Assembly: GCA_007128275.1 (NCBI GenBank)
Contig: SKXR01000036.1
Location: 1-18,966, forward strand
Length of the DNA: 18,966 bases
From: Kiritimatiellia bacterium
GTDB lineage: Bacteria > Verrucomicrobiota > Kiritimatiellia > SLAD01
Reading direction: 5' to 3'
The notes under the pieces are model-generated. The model was not told where the DNA came from. It saw nothing but the letters and a program-made list of their open reading frames with translations, and ran no database searches. Numbering within the stretch: position 1 is the first letter of the stretch; each line of letters opens with the position of its first letter. Below are positions 15,045 to 18,966 of this stretch, piece after piece. Made by a program: the position numbers and the translations under genes.

Positions 15045-15227
15045 AACTCCCGCGCTGTCCGCACCGTTGGGACGTGTCGCCTGTCGAAAGCCGGTCCCTG
15101 ATCAGGGCCATACCACACTTTGCAGAGTGAGGCAGGGGGGATAGCAAAGGACGCCGGAAGACCCGGGACATCGCAGGCATATCGCTGTACTCGACTTTCT
15201 TGGGAGTTTCCATACAGTAGGGCGTTC

Positions 15228-16343
15228 ATGAAACAGTTTCCCAAAGAATGGGCGGACCTGAATGTCGCGCTCTCGCACGATTGGCTGACCGGGATGCGCG
15301 GCGGTGAACGCGTCCTGGAATTGCTGTGCGAAGGATTTCCGGACGCGCCGATTCATACGTTGATCCATGATCCCGCCGGGGTCTCCGACACCATCAACCG
15401 CCATCCCATTCATGCGTCCGCCTTGCAGCGCGTGCCGGGCATCACGCGTCGGTACCGCTACTTCCTGCCCTTCTATCCCTGGGCCGTGTCACGGTTCAAC
15501 CCGGCCCCGGCCGATCTGCTGATCAGCACCAGTCATTGCATCGCCAAGGGACTGCCCCGTCCACCCGGCGCGCGCCATCTCTGTTACTGTTTCACGCCCA
15601 TGCGTTATGCTTGGACGTTTTACGACGAGTATTTCGGGTCAAACCCGGTCAAGAAGGTCGTGTTGAAACCCATATTGCGTGCATTGCGCCATTGGGATCA
15701 CAACAACTCGTGCCGCGTGGACCGGTTTGTGGCCATCAGCCATCATGTACAGAAGCGGATCCAAACCTTTTATGGACGCGAATCCGATGTCGTCTATCCG
15801 CCCGTGGACACGGAACGGTGCACACCCGGTCAGCCGGGCCACGAAGGATACGACCTCATCGTTTCGGCCTTGGTGCCCTATAAGCGCATCGATTTGGCGG
15901 TCGAGGCCTATAATCGTTCCGGGTATCCGCTGGTCATCGTCGGTACCGGCACCGAATATGAGAAGTTGCGCGCCGTCGCAGGCGCACACATCCAATTCCC
16001 CGGCTGGAAAACGGACCAGGACATTCTGGCCCTGTACCAACGGTGCCGCATGCTGATATTCCCCGGGGAAGAAGATTTCGGCATCGTGCCGGTGGAGGCG
16101 CAGGCCTGCGGCAAGCCGGTCATCGCCTACGACAAGGGCGGCGCCACGGAAACCGTCATTGACCGCGAAACCGGCATGCACTTTTCGGAACAAACGCCTG
16201 AATCCCTGCAAGCAGCGATCGACGCCGGCGCCGCTCATCACTGGGACCCTGTACATATACGCAAGAACGCGGAACGGTTCAGCACACAGAACTTCCTGGA
16301 CGGCATGGCCAAGAGTATCCATAAGTGCCTGCACGACAATTAA
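15228..16343 (+). CDS. Glycosyltransferase family 4 protein
   Basis: This 371-residue retaining glycosyltransferase has the GT-B fold of family GT4. The N-terminal acceptor domain starts ALSHDWLTGMRGGERVLE. The sugar-nucleotide domain shows VSALVPYKRIDLAVEAY, VIVGTGTE and the EX7E signature with Glu282 and Glu290 in EEDFGIVPVEAQACGKPVIA. Such enzymes build lipopolysaccharide, exopolysaccharide or O-antigen from nucleotide sugars; the sequence is closest in feel to mannosyl- or glucosyltransferases of surface polysaccharide clusters, but the donor is not certain. The ATG at 15228 is chosen over an open frame from 15120 because homology begins there and GGG precedes it. It stands alone, with no other polysaccharide genes beside it. 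Confidence 0.93.
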   Translation: MKQFPKEWADLNVALSHDWLTGMRGGERVLELLCEGFPDAPIHTLIHDPAGVSDTINRHPIHASALQRVPGITRRYRYFLPFYPWAVSRFNPAPADLLISTSHCIAKGLPRPPGARHLCYCFTPMRYAWTFYDEYFGSNPVKKVVLKPILRALRHWDHNNSCRVDRFVAISHHVQKRIQTFYGRESDVVYPPVDTERCTPGQPGHEGYDLIVSALVPYKRIDLAVEAYNRSGYPLVIVGTGTEYEKLRAVAGAHIQFPGWKTDQDILALYQRCRMLIFPGEEDFGIVPVEAQACGKPVIAYDKGGATETVIDRETGMHFSEQTPESLQAAIDAGAAHHWDPVHIRKNAERFSTQNFLDGMAKSIHKCLHDN

Positions 16344-16412
16344 TAACGATACACTCCGCCCGCTTTACTTGCGGTCCGGCGGCGCCGCTGCAAAAACAGT
16401 GCAATATACAGG

Positions 16413-16441
16413 TTGACTTTGTGGCCTCCATTATCTAGTGT
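16413..16441 (+). promoter_or_regulatory. Candidate promoter for rplU-rpmA
   Basis: TTGACT at 16413-16418 is a good -35. With a 17-nt spacer the -10 would be TAGTGT (16436-16441), which matches only 3 of 6 positions. The arrangement parallels the TTGACC/TAGTAT pair before nusA. The score is weak. Confidence 0.35.
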
Positions 16442-16490
16442 CTGGCTCCTTGATTTCTCCATCGAGGACCCTAGATTAATCATCATTAAT
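16434..16490 (+). promoter_or_regulatory. Structured leader upstream of rplU
   Basis: CCTTGAT (16448-16454) pairs with ATCGAGG (16461-16467) around a 6-nt loop, and TCTAG (16434-16438) can pair with CTAGA (16471-16475) outside it. A second hairpin, ATTAAT/ATTAAT (16475-16480 and 16485-16490), precedes the GGAAG ribosome-binding site. Ribosomal protein operons often carry autoregulatory leaders; whether L21 binds here is unknown. If transcription starts near 16448, only the inner stem and second hairpin would be in the RNA. Confidence 0.4.
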
Positions 16491-16504
16491 CCATTGGAAG
16501 TATT

Positions 16505-16885
16505 ATGGAAGCGTATGCAGTAATAGAAACGGGCGGCAAACAATACCGCGTGGGCGAAGGCCAGCTCTTGGAGGTGGAACGCCTCGAAGGGGACGCCGGC
16601 GCAAAGATCCAGATCGACCGCGTCTTGGCGCAGTCGGACGGAACCACTCTGACGGTCGGTACGCCGACAGTCGCCGGTGCCGCCGTGACGGCCGAAGTCG
16701 TCGAGCACCTGCGCGGGCCCAAAGTTATTTCATTCAAGAAAAAGCGCCGCAAGGGGTACAAGAAGAAAATCGGGCATCGCCAGGAGTTGACCCGGATCAA
16801 GATTGTACAATTGGGCGCGAAAACGAAATCAACCAAGAAGAAGGCGGCGGCTGAGGAGCCGGCGGAGGTGACCAATGGCGCATAA
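16505..16885 (+). CDS. rplU: 50S ribosomal protein L21
   Basis: The 126-residue product begins MEAYAVIETGGKQYRVGEGQ and contains the L21 signature region KKKRRKGYKKKIGHRQELTRIKI, which binds 23S rRNA in the large subunit. A 20-residue Lys/Ala/Glu tail extends past the usual end. GGAAG sits 4 nt before the ATG. The 3' end overlaps rpmA by 11 bp in another frame, so the two are translationally linked. The order rplU-rpmA-obgE is conserved across bacteria. Confidence 0.98.
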   Translation: MEAYAVIETGGKQYRVGEGQLLEVERLEGDAGAKIQIDRVLAQSDGTTLTVGTPTVAGAAVTAEVVEHLRGPKVISFKKKRRKGYKKKIGHRQELTRIKIVQLGAKTKSTKKKAAAEEPAEVTNGA

Positions 16886-17129
16886 AAAGGGACAGGGAAC
16901 CAGCAAGAACGGGCGCGACAGCCAAGGACAACGCCGGGGCGTGAAACGCTTTGGCGGTGAATCCGTCACGGCCGGCAGCATCATTGTGCGCCAACTGGGC
17001 ACGAAATTCGTTCCGGGCGCCAACGTCGGCATGGGCCGCGATCACACCCTTTTCGCATTGAAACACGGCTTGGTCGAATTCGATAAGGGCGGGAAACGTG
17101 TCAACATCCGCGAACTGACGACAGCGTGA
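16875..17129 (+). CDS. rpmA: 50S ribosomal protein L27
   Basis: This is an 84-residue L27 starting MAHKKGQGTSKNGRDSQGQR with the conserved GGESVTAGSIIVRQLGTKF and FVPGANVGMGRDHTLFAL segments. Its N-terminus reaches the peptidyl-transferase centre. Translation begins directly with MAHKKG, without the cleavable extension seen in Firmicutes. GGAGGTG lies 5 nt before the ATG inside the rplU tail, and the start lies 11 bp before the rplU end. A strong terminator follows. Confidence 0.98.
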   Translation: MAHKKGQGTSKNGRDSQGQRRGVKRFGGESVTAGSIIVRQLGTKFVPGANVGMGRDHTLFALKHGLVEFDKGGKRVNIRELTTA

Positions 17130-17151
17130 CCGTTCGCTGCACGAAATCAAC

Positions 17152-17184
17152 AAAGGCGAGCCCGTCGGCTCGCCTTTCTTTTTT
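17152..17184 (+). terminator. Rho-independent terminator after rpmA
   Basis: AAAGGCGAGCC (17152-17162) pairs perfectly with GGCTCGCCTTT (17167-17177) around a 4-nt loop, and a T-rich tract (17179-17184) follows. It lies 22 bp after the rpmA stop. It should end the rplU-rpmA transcript, so obgE needs its own promoter. Confidence 0.95.
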
Positions 17185-17279
17185 GATGATGCCATCCTCG
17201 ACACACGCCCACGAATGAACCGCTTATCTTGCTCGTGATAGAGTTATACTAATGCCTAATTCTTTCTGACACATTATCC

Positions 17280-17378
17280 AACCCACCCCGCCGGTCACCA
17301 TGCGCTTCGATTAGGTGATCGGCACCCCTCCGAGGAGGGGATATGAAGGGAGCTCCCCTCCTCGGGAGTGGGTGGGTT
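17280..17378. repeat. Small element with 9-bp inverted ends (MITE-like)
   Basis: AACCCACCC (17280-17288) and GGGTGGGTT (17370-17378) are perfect inverted repeats about 99 bp apart. Inside, CCCCTCC (17325-17331), GGAGGGG (17334-17340) and CCCCTCC (17355-17361) give two mutually exclusive hairpins, and GGGAGCTCCC (17348-17357) is a palindrome. It contains no coding frame. It sits between the rpmA terminator and obgE. The form suits a non-autonomous dispersed repeat, but only one copy is in view. Confidence 0.55.
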
Positions 17379-17422
17379 AAGAGTTTAGCCGCATACATTG
17401 TAGCGTTTGGTATCAGACGGCC

Positions 17423-18421
17423 ATGAAAACAATTACTTTTAAAGACCGCGTGCGACTCTATGTCTCCGCCGGAAACGGCGGGGACGGGTGCGTGGCCTTT
17501 CGACGCGAAAAGTACGTGCCGCGCGGCGGCCCCTCCGGCGGGGACGGCGGACACGGCGGTTCCGTCTATATCAAGGCCTCCGCCAATGCCGATTCGCTGC
17601 TCGACCTCTATTACAAACCCCACCAACGCGCGGAACACGGGGGTAAGGGGCAGAACAAGGATCGCCACGGTAAGAGCGGCGAAGACCTTATCCTCAAGGT
17701 GCCGTGCGGTACCGTGGCGCTCAACCACGAAACCGGCGACCGGATCGGCGAAGTCATCGAAGACGACGACACGCTTCTGCTCGCTCAAGGCGGACGCGGC
17801 GGCCTAGGCAACATCCATTTTGCGACCTCCTCCCACCAAGCGCCACGCGAATCAACTCCCGGCACGCCCGGCGAAGTCAAGACCATCACCTTGGAATTGA
17901 AGCTCGTGGCGGATATCGGATTGGTCGGCTATCCGAACGCGGGGAAATCCACCCTGCTCAGCCGCCTGACCAACGCCCATCCCAAAGTGGCGGCCTACCC
18001 GTTCACCACGCTGAACCCGGTGATTGGGACCCTGGTGGACGAGGAGTATCGATCGCTTCGAATCGCCGATATACCGGGCCTCATTGACGGGGCGCATACC
18101 GGCGCCGGCTTGGGCCATGACTTTCTCCGGCATATCGAGCGAACCCGCTTTCTCGCCTTTGTTATCGACATGGCCGGCGTGGACGGACGCCATCCCGCCG
18201 ACGATTACGCGGGGCTCCTGCACGAACTTTCGGCATACAACGAGGATCTGGCGAACCGGTCCCGCCTGGTGATCGCCAACAAGATGGATTTGCCGGAAGC
18301 AGCCACCTACTTGCCCGAATTCATCGAGAAGACGGGCATTTCCCCCCTGCTGATCAGTGCCGGAGAAAATGAAGGCATCGGCCAGATCCGGGACCGCCTC
18401 CATGCGTTGATGAACGCCTAA
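17423..18421 (+). CDS. obgE: GTPase ObgE/CgtA
   Basis: Obg is an essential GTPase that binds the 50S subunit and links ribosome assembly to growth and stress. The 332-residue product has the Gly-rich Obg fold (about residues 1-158), with GNGGDGCVAFRREKYVPRGG and GQGG-type turns such as AQGGRGGLGN. The G domain has G1 GYPNAGKST at 169-177, switch I AYPFTTLNPVIG, G3 DIPG at 216-219, G4 NKMD at 286-289 and G5 LISAGENEG. The optional C-terminal OCT domain is missing; the protein ends shortly after the G domain, as in other short Obg proteins. The ATG lacks a strong ribosome-binding site. It follows rpmA, though a terminator and the inverted-repeat element lie between. Confidence 0.97.
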   Translation: MKTITFKDRVRLYVSAGNGGDGCVAFRREKYVPRGGPSGGDGGHGGSVYIKASANADSLLDLYYKPHQRAEHGGKGQNKDRHGKSGEDLILKVPCGTVALNHETGDRIGEVIEDDDTLLLAQGGRGGLGNIHFATSSHQAPRESTPGTPGEVKTITLELKLVADIGLVGYPNAGKSTLLSRLTNAHPKVAAYPFTTLNPVIGTLVDEEYRSLRIADIPGLIDGAHTGAGLGHDFLRHIERTRFLAFVIDMAGVDGRHPADDYAGLLHELSAYNEDLANRSRLVIANKMDLPEAATYLPEFIEKTGISPLLISAGENEGIGQIRDRLHALMNA

Positions 18422-18482
18422 TTGGCTTTACATGGACAAGACTTCGGAGTAGTGGTGGCGAGTATGGGGGTCGTCGCCGGTC

Positions 18483-18966
18483 GTGAAAGAAGCCGATAAG
18501 AACGCTAAATCACCGAAATCACGCAACGGACGTGGCGCGTTTGCGCTTCCCACCTTCTCGCCTTGGAAGTTTGCCCTCACTGTCGCGATAACGTATCTGG
18601 GCGTGGGCATCGCATACATCATTGCGTCGGGCTATCTGGCGGCGGAATTCGCGGAATCCATCCGCCATCTGAAACACATTGAATTCATCAAAGGGATCGG
18701 CTTCATTGTCTTCACGGCCTTGCTCCTGTTGCTGCTGTTGTATGTCCTGCTCCGGCGTATCGCATACAAGGAACGCGTATGCGCCCATCAGCGCGAAGCC
18801 TTGATCCTCTCCGAGAACCGGGCGTTGGCCGGCATGTTCGCATCCTCCGTGGCCCACGACATCAACAATGTCCTTATGGTTCTGGATTATGCCGTCGAAC
18901 AATTGGCACGAGAAAGAAGCGACCATCCCGACCATGCCCAGCGCATCAAGCAACTGCAAGAAACCA
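18483..18966 (+). CDS. Membrane sensor histidine kinase (3' end cut by window edge)
   Basis: The frame is open from a GTG at 18483 to the window end, giving 161 complete codons. After a basic, Lys/Arg/Ser-rich N-terminal segment there are two membrane helices (residues about 29-51 and 72-91) with a short loop of about 20 residues between them. The dimerisation/phosphoacceptor helix follows: ENRALAGMFASSVAHDINNVL, with the probable phosphorylated His at residue 125. This matches the HisKA H-box, with Ile in place of the commoner Phe after Asp. A stop lies in frame at 18450, and no ATG precedes the GTG, so the start is fairly secure though unusual. The kinase ATP-binding part and any receiver domain lie outside the window. 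It is 61 bp after obgE and may be cotranscribed. Confidence 0.85.
   Translation, partial: MKEADKNAKSPKSRNGRGAFALPTFSPWKFALTVAITYLGVGIAYIIASGYLAAEFAESIRHLKHIEFIKGIGFIVFTALLLLLLLYVLLRRIAYKERVCAHQREALILSENRALAGMFASSVAHDINNVLMVLDYAVEQLARERSDHPDHAQRIKQLQET

Noticed and set aside
15045..15227. Possible cyclic-di-GMP or SAH riboswitch before the glycosyltransferase gene
   Set aside because: Conserved cores such as GCAAACC or the SAH signature are absent; only small palindromes are seen.
18519..18959. Minus-strand frame at the right edge
   Set aside because: The plus strand there encodes two membrane helices and a histidine-kinase H-box, which is much stronger evidence.

Overview
The window is a chromosomal stretch (18,966 bp, moderately high GC) from a Gram-negative bacterium, probably of the Verrucomicrobiota/Kiritimatiellota part of the PVC superphylum. 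The lineage call is inference. It rests on a secreted protein with a DADGDGLPDWWE...LEEYIAGTNP module, a PEP-CTERM (exosortase-sorted) protein, a small outer-membrane beta-barrel protein, and the style of the housekeeping genes. No rRNA, tRNA, CRISPR array or intact insertion sequence is visible.

Layout. Positions 1-1520 (minus strand): two exported proteins, the first running off the left edge. 1521-1888: a non-coding leader with a candidate sigma70 promoter and a near-perfect intrinsic terminator placed before nusA, i.e. a likely attenuator. 1889-7467 (plus strand): the classical translation/transcription cluster nusA-infB-rbfA-truB-ribF, with no rimP in front. 7495-9020 (minus): an aldo/keto reductase preceded by an outer-membrane protein. 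9021-9430: a gene-free divergent region. 9431-9877 (plus): a PTS EIIA-type protein, convergent with a minus-strand group (14394 down to 10003) of CPXCG Cys-rich protein, a possible 54-residue ORF, panC, an MBL-fold hydrolase and a ClC transporter with CBS and TrkA-C domains. 14478-16343 (plus): a DUF4126-like membrane protein and a GT4 glycosyltransferase. 16505-17129 (plus): rplU-rpmA, closed by a strong terminator. 17423-18421 (plus): obgE, separated from rpmA by a small inverted-repeat element. 18483 to the right edge (plus): the start of a membrane histidine kinase.

How the genes relate. The two plus-strand blocks form ribosome and transcription machinery: NusA, IF2, RbfA and TruB, then L21, L27 and ObgE. 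RibF supplies FMN/FAD, and PanC supplies pantothenate for CoA.

The most unusual feature is three arrays of 7-bp repeats placed exactly in intergenic gaps: infB/rbfA, truB/ribF and the convergent PTS/ClC junction. They use two heptamer families, TNTTCAG and TAAGAAG. One array ends flush with the rbfA start codon and folds as a long hairpin. One switches family without losing its 7-nt register and ends 3 nt before the ribF GTG. The third is an inverted array between convergent genes.
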